Source of the DNA: Bacillota bacterium
GTDB lineage: Bacteria; Bacillota; Desulfotomaculia; Desulfotomaculales; Desulfotomaculaceae
Direction: 5' to 3'
Assembly (NCBI GenBank): GCA_023481335.1
Contig: JAMCWI010000175.1
Coordinates: 1 to 12,008, forward strand
Length of the DNA stretch: 12,008 nucleotides
The notes under the pieces are model-generated. The model saw nothing but the letters and a program-made list of their open reading frames with translations. It was not told where the DNA came from and searched no databases. How positions within the stretch are numbered: position 1 is the stretch's first letter; every line of letters begins with the position of its first letter. This document shows, in pieces, positions 7,078-12,008 of this stretch. Made by a program: the position numbers and the translations under genes.

Positions 7078-7297
7078 TTTTTACCCCTCCTTGGCAGATA
7101 TTACATCGAGTTCAACGCTTTTTTTATAAAAAAAAGAAAATAATAAGGGAAAGTAAACATAGATCGAAACTTTCCTTAGTATTGCCCAGCCTAATTGCCT
7201 TTATAATGTGTTTTTTGATGGTTTTAACCTTGAATTTTGCCAGTAACCGTCACGCCTGGCACAAACCGGAAAATTATATCAACTGGAGGTTTTAAAT
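7078..7297. promoter_or_regulatory. Divergent intergenic region between DUF4912 and CPBP genes
   Basis: This AT-rich gap must hold promoters for both flanking operons. On the plus strand an exact TATAAT lies at 7202-7207, but the nearest TTGCCC is only 14 bases upstream, so the promoter call is weak. An inverted repeat, TAAGGGAAAGT (7144-7154) with ACTTTCCTTA (7169-7178), pairs over ten positions with one bulged G and could be an operator. A pure A/T palindrome of the form CTTTTTTTATAAAAAAAAG lies near 7118-7136. Confidence 0.4.
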
Positions 7298-7975
7298 ATG
7301 ATCCTTCGTAACGGGGTTACAAGCCTTTGGGGCGTGGCAGATGTTTTTTGGGTTTTTGTTTTAAGGCTGTCCCTGGTTTACCTGCTGGGCAAAGCAATAC
7401 TCCCCCTGCTGCCGGGTATATCCCCCCGTTTGGTGGAGGTGCTGGACCGGAGCATTTTGTTAGGGCTCACCCTGTTTTTCGTTTTACGGAAAGGCGATTG
7501 GCACACCCTGGGAGTCCGTTTTGATCATCCCGGCAGGCAGGTGCTCTACGGCATTCTCGGGGGTGTTTTTCTTCTCCTTTTGGCCGAGGGCACCCAACGG
7601 GCGCTGGTAACCCTGCTGGCGGCGGATATCGGCACCAACCCGCTGGTAAAGGCAGCGGCCGGTGCAAAGAACCCCGCAGCCCTGGTGTGGCCCCTGCTGA
7701 TCGGCGGGGTTCTGGTGCCCATTACAGAGGAGATCTATTACAGAGGAATGGCCTTTTCTGCCTTCACCCGCAGGTGGGGGCTGGTTATAGGACTGCCGGC
7801 AAGCGCGCTATTTTTCTCAGTTGCGCACCTCAGCGGTGTGTGGTTTGTGCAAATTGCGGTGGTGGGGGCAGGCTTGGCGGTTATCTTCCATCTAACCGGC
7901 TCTCTCCTGCCGGGTATCATCGCCCACGGACTGGTAAACAGCACCAGGCTGCTGATGGTGTATTGGGGCAGTTAG
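7298..7975 (+). CDS. CPBP family intramembrane metalloprotease (Abi/CAAX-type)
   Basis: This 225-residue polytopic membrane protein has about six hydrophobic segments (near 14-37, 51-64, 82-104, 128-143, 160-180 and 184-220). The CPBP/ABI catalytic motifs are all present: EEIYYRG with Glu144, Glu145 and Arg149; FFSVAH with His177; and AHGLVN with His210 and Asn214. Bacterial members are linked to bacteriocin self-immunity, processing of prenylated or secreted peptides, or unknown tasks. No bacteriocin gene is visible nearby, so the substrate is open. The ATG start has GGAGG eight bases upstream. It stands alone: the upstream operon diverges and the next plus-strand gene is 390 bases away. Confidence 0.9.
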   Translation: MILRNGVTSLWGVADVFWVFVLRLSLVYLLGKAILPLLPGISPRLVEVLDRSILLGLTLFFVLRKGDWHTLGVRFDHPGRQVLYGILGGVFLLLLAEGTQRALVTLLAADIGTNPLVKAAAGAKNPAALVWPLLIGGVLVPITEEIYYRGMAFSAFTRRWGLVIGLPASALFFSVAHLSGVWFVQIAVVGAGLAVIFHLTGSLLPGIIAHGLVNSTRLLMVYWGS

Positions 7976-7984
7976 GGGGCAAGC

Positions 7985-8101
7985 GGGGACGGTTCTTAGA
8001 AGAGCACTTGGAAGTTTTGCGCCTGTTCATTCACAAGACTTCTCTATATGAACTAGGCATTGTTTTTTTATATGCGGCGCAAAATTTTCAAGTGCTAAGA
8101 A
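7985..8101 (+). repeat. Y-shaped foldback element with GGGGACGGTTCT motif; possible structured RNA
   Basis: GCACTTGGAAGTTTTGCGCC (8004-8023) pairs with 8076-8095 over 20 positions without a break. The only two non-Watson-Crick positions are G-U pairs when read as plus-strand RNA. The stem extends as TTCTTA (7993-7998) with TAAGAA (8096-8101) across a GAAGA bulge. Inside the closing stem are two smaller hairpins, GTTCAT (8025-8030) with ATGAAC (8048-8053) and GCAT (8057-8060) with ATGC (8072-8075), giving a three-way junction. The left edge carries GGGGACGGTTCT (7985-7996), shared with the palindrome at 9907-9972. It may be a REP/MITE-like element or a 3' untranslated RNA of the CPBP gene. Confidence 0.6.
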
Positions 8102-8102
8102 T

Positions 8103-8165
8103 GCAGGAAGTCGAAAGTTAAAGTTTTTGTTCAACGACTTCGACATTCAATATTCGATTTCCTGC
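8103..8165 (+). repeat. Imperfect inverted repeat with alternative pairings
   Basis: GCAGGAAGTCGAA (8103-8115) pairs with TTCGATTTCCTGC (8153-8165) with a single G-U pair in the plus sense. Two competing hairpins share the same left arm: GAAGTCG (8107-8113) with CGACTTC (8135-8141), and GTCGAA (8110-8115) with TTCGAC (8139-8144). No T-tract follows, so it is not an ordinary terminator. No gene lies between here and 8364. Confidence 0.5.
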
Positions 8166-8258
8166 TTCTTGCTTGCGTTGAATGCGGAGTGGTGGTTTAT
8201 TTGTGCCAGGGCTGGAAAATAAGTGTGGTTTTATGTTACTATCACTATGTATTGTGAA

Positions 8259-8321
8259 GGCCTTCAGCCGTCGGCCATCAGCCATCAGCTAAAAAAACAA
8301 AAAGCTAAAGTCGGACGGCCT
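8259..8321. repeat. Second heptamer-repeat locus with imperfect hairpin
   Basis: Four tandem heptamers (TTCAGCC, GTCGGCC, ATCAGCC, ATCAGCT) fill 8263-8290. Reverse-complemented they read GGCTGAN, close to the GGCTGTT phase of the array at 4621-4700. Flanking bases can fold: AGGCC (8258-8262) or CCGTC (8268-8272) with GACGGCCT (8314-8321), and AGCT with AGCT around an A-rich loop (8287-8306). It lies just upstream of the CoA-binding gene. Confidence 0.55.
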
Positions 8322-8364
8322 AATAATTAAGGTCAATAACTCTATGCCAAGGAGGTTTTTTAAA

Positions 8365-8787
8365 TTGTACACTCATCCCACTGATGAAAGGATTAAGGAA
8401 TTGTTGACCCAGTGCAAAACCATTGCGGTGGTGGGACTGTCCGATAAACCCCACCGGGATAGTTTTAAGGTGGCGGAATATATGCAATCCCAGGGATACC
8501 GCATTATTCCTGTTTATCCCAGGGTAAAAGAAGTCCTGGGGGAGAAGGCTTACAGAACCCTGGGGGAAATACCGGACAAGGTAGACCTTGTCAATGTTTT
8601 TCGCAAAAGTGAAGAAACCCCGCCGGTGGTCAAGGAGGCAATTCCCTTAAAACCCCATGCGGTCTGGCTCCAGCTGGGAATTATCAACGACAAGGCGGCG
8701 CAAATTGCCACCGGAGCAGGTTTGGAGTACATTCAAAATAGCTGCATTAAGGTGGAACATGCAAGGCTGCTGGGCGATGGAAAATAA
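8365..8787 (+). CDS. CoA-binding domain protein (YccU-like)
   Basis: This 140-residue protein is a single Rossmann-like CoA-binding domain of the kind found alone in many bacteria (YccU family). The nucleotide-binding turn is KTIAVVGLSDKPHRDSFKVA (about 18-37). GYRIIPVYPRV, KVDLVNVFRKSEE and AVWLQLGIINDKAA follow, and a conserved Cys lies in QNSCIKVEHARL near the end. Its physiological role is not established. I chose TTG at 8365 because AGGAGG lies nine bases upstream; the ATG at 8344 would place that same ribosome binding site inside the coding region. Its stop overlaps the nth start, so it is first in the CoA-binding-nth-trmL set. Confidence 0.85.
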   Translation: MYTHPTDERIKELLTQCKTIAVVGLSDKPHRDSFKVAEYMQSQGYRIIPVYPRVKEVLGEKAYRTLGEIPDKVDLVNVFRKSEETPPVVKEAIPLKPHAVWLQLGIINDKAAQIATGAGLEYIQNSCIKVEHARLLGDGK

Positions 8788-9457
8788 GTGTCAGCCACAA
8801 TCCCGGGAACCTGCCCGGGTAAAGCAGATTCTGGCAGGTTTGGCCGGGGCCTACCCCGATGTCAGCACAGACCTTAAATTTTCCACACCCTTTGAATTAT
8901 TGGTGGCAGTCATCCTTTCGGCCCAGAGTACCGACGCTCAAGTTAATAAAATTACCGAGAGGCTGTTTAAAAAATACCGTACCCCGGAGGATTTCGCCCG
9001 GCTGACACCGGAAGAACTGGCCGAGCACATCAAGGGATGCGGCCTATTTCGCAACAAAAGCAAATTTATCGTGGACACCAGCCGGATTCTGGCAGAGGAT
9101 TATCACGGCAAAGTCCCGGAGGTAAGAGAACAATTGGAGAAACTACCCGGTGTGGGAAGAAAAACCGCCAATGTTGTGCTGGGGGTTGCCTTTGGCCAGC
9201 AAACCTTCCCCGTTGATACCCATGTCCAGCGGGTGGCACGACGCCTGGGCTTGGCTTCCGGGAAGACGCCGGAACAAATTGAAAAAGAATTATGTGTTTT
9301 GATACCGCCTGAACTGTGGCAGCCGCTCCATCACCAAATGATACAGCACGGCAGAAAGGTTTGCGATGCCCGCAGACCCCGCTGCGAACAGTGTTGTATA
9401 AGGGATTACTGCCCGGAGGCCGGTAAAAAGGGGGCGGATTCGTGCATATCGTATTAG
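8777..9457 (+). CDS. nth: Endonuclease III (base-excision repair DNA glycosylase/AP lyase)
   Basis: This 226-residue repair enzyme removes oxidised pyrimidines and nicks the abasic site. The helix-hairpin-helix motif LPGVGRKTANVVLG (123-136) contains the catalytic Lys129. The catalytic Asp147 is in FPVDTHVQRVARRLGL. The C-terminal [4Fe-4S] cluster is complete in the C-x6-C-x2-C-x5-C spacing (Cys196, 203, 206, 212). Length and domain order are normal. The ATG at 8777 lies within the end of the CoA-binding gene (11-base overlap), so translation is probably coupled. A longer upstream frame exists but would run deep into the preceding gene and is rejected. Confidence 0.96.
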   Translation: MENKCQPQSREPARVKQILAGLAGAYPDVSTDLKFSTPFELLVAVILSAQSTDAQVNKITERLFKKYRTPEDFARLTPEELAEHIKGCGLFRNKSKFIVDTSRILAEDYHGKVPEVREQLEKLPGVGRKTANVVLGVAFGQQTFPVDTHVQRVARRLGLASGKTPEQIEKELCVLIPPELWQPLHHQMIQHGRKVCDARRPRCEQCCIRDYCPEAGKKGADSCISY

Positions 9458-9900
9458 TGGAGCCGGAAATCCCGGCCAACACCGGGAATATCTCCCGAAC
9501 CTGCTCTGTAACCGGTGCAAGTTTACACTTGGTGGAACCCCTGGGCTTCTCCACCGACGACCGCCATTTAAAAAGGGCCGGGTTGGACTACTGGCACCTT
9601 TTGGATTTGCATTATCATAAAAGCTTGGCAGCCCTCAAAGAAAAATATCCCCGCGGCCGCTTCTGGTACTTTACCACCAAGGGCGGCAAACCCTATCATG
9701 AGGTGAAGTTTGAGGCCGACGATTTTCTGGTTTTTGGCAAGGAAACAGCCGGGCTGCCCAAGGAACTATTGGCCCAAAATCCCGAATACTGCCTGAGAAT
9801 TCCCATGCAGGGCGAGGTTCGCTCCTTAAACTTATCCAACGCAGTAGCCGTTGCCATCTATGAAGCCCTGCGCCAGCACAACTTTCCCAATATGAAATAA
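9442..9900 (+). CDS. trmL: tRNA (cytidine/uridine-34 2'-O-)-methyltransferase (SPOUT family)
   Basis: This 152-residue SPOUT methyltransferase uses S-adenosylmethionine to methylate the ribose of wobble nucleotide 34 in leucine tRNAs. The three trefoil-knot motifs are clear: VEPEIPANTGNISRTC (6-21), LVFGKETAGLP (96-106) and RIPMQGEVRSLNLSNAVAV (119-137). The start is GTG, eight bases after AAGGGGG, and the gene overlaps nth by 16 bases. It ends seven bases before a 66-bp palindrome separating it from the convergent AlaX gene. The family is certain; the exact tRNA targets are taken from the E. coli homologue. Confidence 0.94.
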   Translation: MHIVLVEPEIPANTGNISRTCSVTGASLHLVEPLGFSTDDRHLKRAGLDYWHLLDLHYHKSLAALKEKYPRGRFWYFTTKGGKPYHEVKFEADDFLVFGKETAGLPKELLAQNPEYCLRIPMQGEVRSLNLSNAVAVAIYEALRQHNFPNMK

Positions 9901-9906
9901 CTGCTG

Positions 9907-9972
9907 AATTCAAGTCAAGAACCGTCCCCAACTTGAATTATTTTCAAGTGGGGACGGTTCTCGACTTGAATT
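9907..9972. repeat. REP-like 66-bp palindrome, likely bidirectional terminator
   Basis: The left arm (9907-9937) and right arm (9943-9972) are near-perfect reverse complements of about 30 bases with a 5-base loop. They differ by one extra A and one substitution. Each arm contains AGAACCGTCCCC or its complement GGGGACGGTTCT, flanked by CAAGT/ACTTG. It lies between convergent trmL and AlaX and touches the AlaX stop codon. It shares GGGGACGGTTCT and ATTTTCAAGTG with the element at 7985-8101. The long stem without a strong T-tract suggests a repeat family member reused as a transcription stop. Confidence 0.8.
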
Positions 9973-11185
9973 ACTTAAAATATTGTTCAATGGTTTTCTT
10001 TATTGCATCAGGCAGCAGTTCCTGGGCTTTGCCCTGTACGAGGTCGGCACTGCCGCCTCCTTTACCCCTCAGCAATGGCCATAGGTCTGCGGCCAGTTGA
10101 TTCATCGGGACGGTTACTCCTGCACCCCTGGCCAGCACCATATCAAAGGGTCCGCTGCCTCCGGTGAAAATTGCTGCCCGGCCTGGATTGGCACACCAGG
10201 CAGCGGCGGTGCCCCGCAGTGTTTCCATGTCGGCTTCCGGGAAATGTTCCAAAGCAACCACCGTGTCTCCCATCTTTGCGGCCCGCTCTGCCTGCTGGCC
10301 GGCTAGGAAGTGGTACTTCAGGAAAAGCAGTTCCTTGCGTTCCTTCTGCAGTCTCTTCAGTTCCGCCTCCCGCTTTTCCAACCGGCTGATCGCTTCGCTG
10401 CCCGAGGCTCCCGCCGCCTGCTCCAATTGGCGCAATGTTTCCGCTGTTTGCCACATCCAATGAACCGTTCTTTCCCCGCAAACAAAGTGCAGCCTTACGC
10501 AACCCCTGACCTTCTCGGTCCTCAAAAGCTTAACCGGCCCCACTTCTCCGGTAAAACGGGGGTGTGTCCCGCAGCAGGCATTTTCATCAACGGACGGAAT
10601 AATCACCAGGCGTACCTGCTCCTGGTCCGGGGGGAGTTTTTGAAGCAGCTCCGGAGCCAGTTCTGTACGATGATAATGCTCAATTTTGACCGGCAGGTTG
10701 TCCATTACAATCCGGTTAACCTCGGCTTCTACCTCTCTTAAAATCTCTATAGGAAGATCCTGCACAGTGAGATCGATGGTGCAGCTTTCTTCCCCTAAAT
10801 GAAACCCCACCGTTTCCCAACCGTAATTCCGTTCAAAAACAGCTGACAGGATATGCTGGCCATGATGCTGCTGCATGTGGTCCCGGCGCCTTTCAGCATC
10901 CACCGTCAATAAAACACTGGCACCGATAATCGGCTGAACGGTGCCGGCAATCCAGTGAACAATCCCTTGGGGTCTCTGCTCCACATGCAATACCTCGTGG
11001 GAAGAGCGGCGGGCATCGCAGACCAGGGTACCCCGGTCGGAAGGCTGCCCGCCCCCTTCGGGATAAAAAATAGTCTCTTCAAACAGGATGCCGGTCCTGC
11101 CGTCTTCTTCTATGCTTCCTGCAACCTTTGTCCGATATTGAAAAAGGTAAGGGTCCACCTGGTAAATCCCTTGCAAAACGGTCAA
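9971..11185 (-). CDS. alaX: Alanyl-tRNA editing protein with DHHA1 domain (AlaX-L type)
   Basis: This 404-residue stand-alone editing protein hydrolyses mischarged Ser- or Gly-tRNA(Ala) in trans. Residues 1-95 form the beta-barrel that precedes the editing core (FEETIFYPEGGGQPSDRG). The zinc site is H-x3-H (QHHGQHILS, His107 and His111) plus C-x3-H (CCGTH, Cys204 and His208). A coiled-coil link (about 255-290, rich in Lys/Glu/Leu) leads to a C-terminal DHHA1 domain with LLRGKGGGSADLVQGKAQ. There is no aminoacylation domain, so it is not a broken alaS. The start is TTG at 11185, five bases after GGAG. TTG at 11176, nine bases after GAGGAG, is equally possible and would remove three residues. 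Transcription ends at the palindrome shared with trmL. Confidence 0.93.
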   Translation of the reverse strand: MTVLQGIYQVDPYLFQYRTKVAGSIEEDGRTGILFEETIFYPEGGGQPSDRGTLVCDARRSSHEVLHVEQRPQGIVHWIAGTVQPIIGASVLLTVDAERRRDHMQQHHGQHILSAVFERNYGWETVGFHLGEESCTIDLTVQDLPIEILREVEAEVNRIVMDNLPVKIEHYHRTELAPELLQKLPPDQEQVRLVIIPSVDENACCGTHPRFTGEVGPVKLLRTEKVRGCVRLHFVCGERTVHWMWQTAETLRQLEQAAGASGSEAISRLEKREAELKRLQKERKELLFLKYHFLAGQQAERAAKMGDTVVALEHFPEADMETLRGTAAAWCANPGRAAIFTGGSGPFDMVLARGAGVTVPMNQLAADLWPLLRGKGGGSADLVQGKAQELLPDAIKKTIEQYFK

Positions 11186-11261
11186 CTCCTCTCCAGGCTT
11201 GTGAATTAATGTACTTATTCGACGCGGTTGGTTAGATTCCTTGTCCCCATCTTCGCCAATT

Positions 11262-11363
11262 TTACCGTTTTTTAATAAGGCAATCTATCATGCCAGTGAC
11301 AATCAGGATCTTTTCATTTTGTTCTCCTATTGCTTTAAATGGAGTTTCAAAAATCTGCCCGGA
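11262..11363 (-). pseudogene. C-terminal-looking remnant of an unidentified gene
   Basis: The minus strand is open for 33 codons and ends in TAA at 11264-11262, reading IFETPFKAIGEQNEKILIV and then TGMIDCLIKKR. The composition looks like a real folded protein end, but there is no start codon or ribosome binding site, and an in-frame stop lies just upstream at 11366-11364. I do not recognise the family. It partly overlaps, on the opposite strand, the frameshifted fragment beginning at 11339. The 76 bases between it and alaX hold nothing I can name. Confidence 0.3.
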
Positions 11364-11489
11364 TTAAATATGGCAAAATCACCAAAGAAGCCTTTTACGA
11401 ATGGGTAGAGGAAGCACGGAAAAAAAAGGGATTTATGTGTGAAAGGTGAAATATCGGTAGAGGATTTTAAATTGTGGGTGGAAGAATGA
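11339..11489 (+). pseudogene. Frameshifted small gene fragment (charged, helical)
   Basis: Frame one reads KYGKITKEAFYEWVEEARKK and then runs out of frame after an A8 run (11420-11427). The +1 frame continues RDLCVKGEISVEDFKLWVEE and ends in TGA at 11487-11489. Removing one A from the run would join them into one protein tail of about 50 residues. The style (ARKKRDL..KGEISVEDF..W) faintly recalls the C-termini of DUF6076-like proteins, but I cannot confirm that. There is no ribosome binding site at the ATG, and a stop directly precedes it, so this is probably a decayed remnant. A homopolymer sequencing error is the alternative. Confidence 0.45.
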
Positions 11490-11530
11490 AACAGTTATAG
11501 CTGCTCTATGAAGAAATAATACCCTTTTCA

Positions 11531-11570
11531 TGTGCATTGCATTTACATTGCACATATTTTGTGTTAGAAT
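11531..11570 (+). promoter_or_regulatory. Promoter and operator-like repeats of the toxin-antitoxin operon
   Basis: The -35 box TTTACA (11542-11547) and -10 box TAGAAT (11565-11570) are 17 bases apart, and a TG precedes the -10. CATTGCA occurs twice, at 11535-11541 and 11547-11553, starting 12 bases apart. TGTGCA (11531-11536) and TGCACA (11549-11554) form an inverted pair around the -35 box. This fits autorepression by a ribbon-helix-helix antitoxin. Confidence 0.65.
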
Positions 11571-11601
11571 GTATATAATGATGGCAAAGGAGGGATGGCA
11601 A

Positions 11602-11883
11602 ATGTCTGAAACGACAAATTTAACCATTCGTATGGATAAAGAACTCAAGGAGCAGGCGGAACAGCTTTTCTCTGAATTGGGTATGAATATGACAACGGCA
11701 TTCACCGTCTTCGTCCGACAGGCTGTTCGGCAGGGGAAAATACCCTTTGAAATTTCTTTAAATCTTCCGAATGCCGAAACAATAGCGGCTATGGAAGAAG
11801 CCAATAGAATAAGCCGTGACCCAAATGCAAAACGCTATTCAAGTTTTGAAGAACTGGTAGCGGAGGTCCAGAATGAACTATGA
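11602..11883 (+). CDS. Type II antitoxin, RelB/DinJ family
   Basis: This 93-residue antitoxin should bind and neutralise the toxin encoded next and repress the shared promoter. Residues 5-45 (TTNLTIRMDKELKEQAEQLF and the following GMNMTTAFTVFVRQAVRQ) form the ribbon-helix-helix DNA-binding part typical of RelB/DinJ. The acidic, flexible C-terminal half (ETIAAMEEANRISRDPN, RYSSFEELVAEVQ) is the toxin-binding part. The start is ATG at 11602, seven bases after AAAGGAGGG. The ATG at 11595 is out of frame, and upstream in-frame codons lie in the promoter. The gene overlaps the toxin start by 11 bases. Confidence 0.93.
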   Translation: MSETTNLTIRMDKELKEQAEQLFSELGMNMTTAFTVFVRQAVRQGKIPFEISLNLPNAETIAAMEEANRISRDPNAKRYSSFEELVAEVQNEL

Positions 11884-12008
11884 GATTTTATCGACAGGCA
11901 GATTCAAAAAAGACCTAAAGGTAATTATGAAACGAGGGTACAATATCCAATTGCTGCAAGATGTTGTTTCACTGTTGGCGGCTGGAATCCCTTTGCCCGA
12001 GAAACACA
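11873..12008 (+). CDS. Type II toxin, YafQ/RelE-like mRNA interferase, N-terminal part (cut by window end)
   Basis: Forty-five codons are visible, starting MNYEILSTGRFKKDLKVIMK and continuing RGYNIQLLQDVVSLLAAG, then IPLPEKH. This matches the N-terminal half of YafQ-type RelE/ParE-superfamily toxins, which cut mRNA on the ribosome. The catalytic His and the C-terminal strands lie outside the window, so completeness cannot be judged. GGAGG lies six bases before the ATG, within the antitoxin gene, and the 11-base overlap indicates coupled translation. The assignment is strengthened by the DinJ-type antitoxin upstream. Confidence 0.88.
   Translation, partial: MNYEILSTGRFKKDLKVIMKRGYNIQLLQDVVSLLAAGIPLPEKH

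Noticed and set aside
7118..7136. A/T palindrome near 7118-7136 as terminator
   Set aside because: It has no GC-rich stem, and it lies between divergent genes where no terminator is needed.
7255..8210. 11-base inverted pair CCTGGCACAAA / TTTGTGCCAGG flanking the CPBP gene, as mobile element ends
   Set aside because: Matches of this length are expected by chance in 12 kb. No target duplication or transposase is present.
8344..8364. ATG at 8344 as start of the CoA-binding protein
   Set aside because: The AAGGAGG ribosome binding site would lie inside the coding region, and no site precedes the ATG. TTG at 8365 is correctly spaced.
8657..8776. Longer nth reading frame starting at 8657
   Set aside because: The added residues overlap the CoA-binding gene in another frame and do not look like endonuclease III. 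ATG at 8777 gives the normal N-terminus.
8213..8791. Exact 14-base repeat TGGAAAATAAGTGT at 8213-8226 and 8778-8791
   Set aside because: One 14-base match in 12 kb is not far from chance expectation, it does not extend, and one copy is simply the nth start region.
11421..11449. Programmed -1 ribosomal frameshift at A-AAA-AAG
   Set aside because: The heptamer is in the right phase, but the -1 frame meets TGA within a few codons. The continuing frame is +1, so a simple indel is more likely.

Overview
The window looks like chromosomal DNA of a Gram-positive Firmicute, most likely a Clostridia member of the Desulfotomaculum/Pelotomaculum type. This rests on moderate GC content, strong AGGAGG-type ribosome binding sites, many TTG and GTG starts, the bacillithiol genes, a DUF2225 protein, and a GH57/DUF4912 pair. 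The genus is an inference from gene content, not a database match.

Layout from left to right. Positions 1-82 (+) encode a short internal piece of DNA polymerase III alpha (DnaE). It is joined head-on to the N-terminal part of dnaE on the minus strand (about 77-664). This inverted join is probably a contig-end or chimera artefact. A minus-strand block follows: a DUF2225 zinc/TPR-like protein with its own promoter and terminator, then a tight cluster read from right to left, bshB1 - bshA - ABM-domain protein - NlpC/P60 peptidase (4568 down to 1567). The first two genes make the GlcN-malate precursor of bacillithiol. Upstream lies a 10-unit heptamer repeat array and a clean terminator (4697-4724) that closes the next operon, DUF4912 membrane protein - GH57 branching-type enzyme (7077 down to 4733).

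From 7298 the strand switches to plus. A CPBP intramembrane protease is followed by about 390 bases without a gene, rich in inverted repeats: a Y-shaped foldback element carrying a GGGGACGGTTCT motif, a second hairpin with alternative pairings, and a second heptamer-repeat locus. Then comes a compact set of overlapping genes: a CoA-binding protein, endonuclease III (nth) and the tRNA wobble methyltransferase trmL. trmL meets the convergent alanyl-tRNA editing gene (AlaX-L, minus strand) at a 66-bp near-perfect palindrome with the same GGGGACGGTTCT core, which probably works as a bidirectional terminator.

The right end (11186-12008) is an accessory stretch with two decayed gene fragments and an intact-looking type II toxin-antitoxin operon. 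Its RelB/DinJ-type antitoxin is complete. Its YafQ/RelE-type toxin is cut by the window end. A good promoter and a repeated CATTGCA operator-like motif precede it.

The most unusual material is non-coding: the heptamer arrays, the Y-shaped structured element, and the REP-like palindrome. None was searched against databases here.
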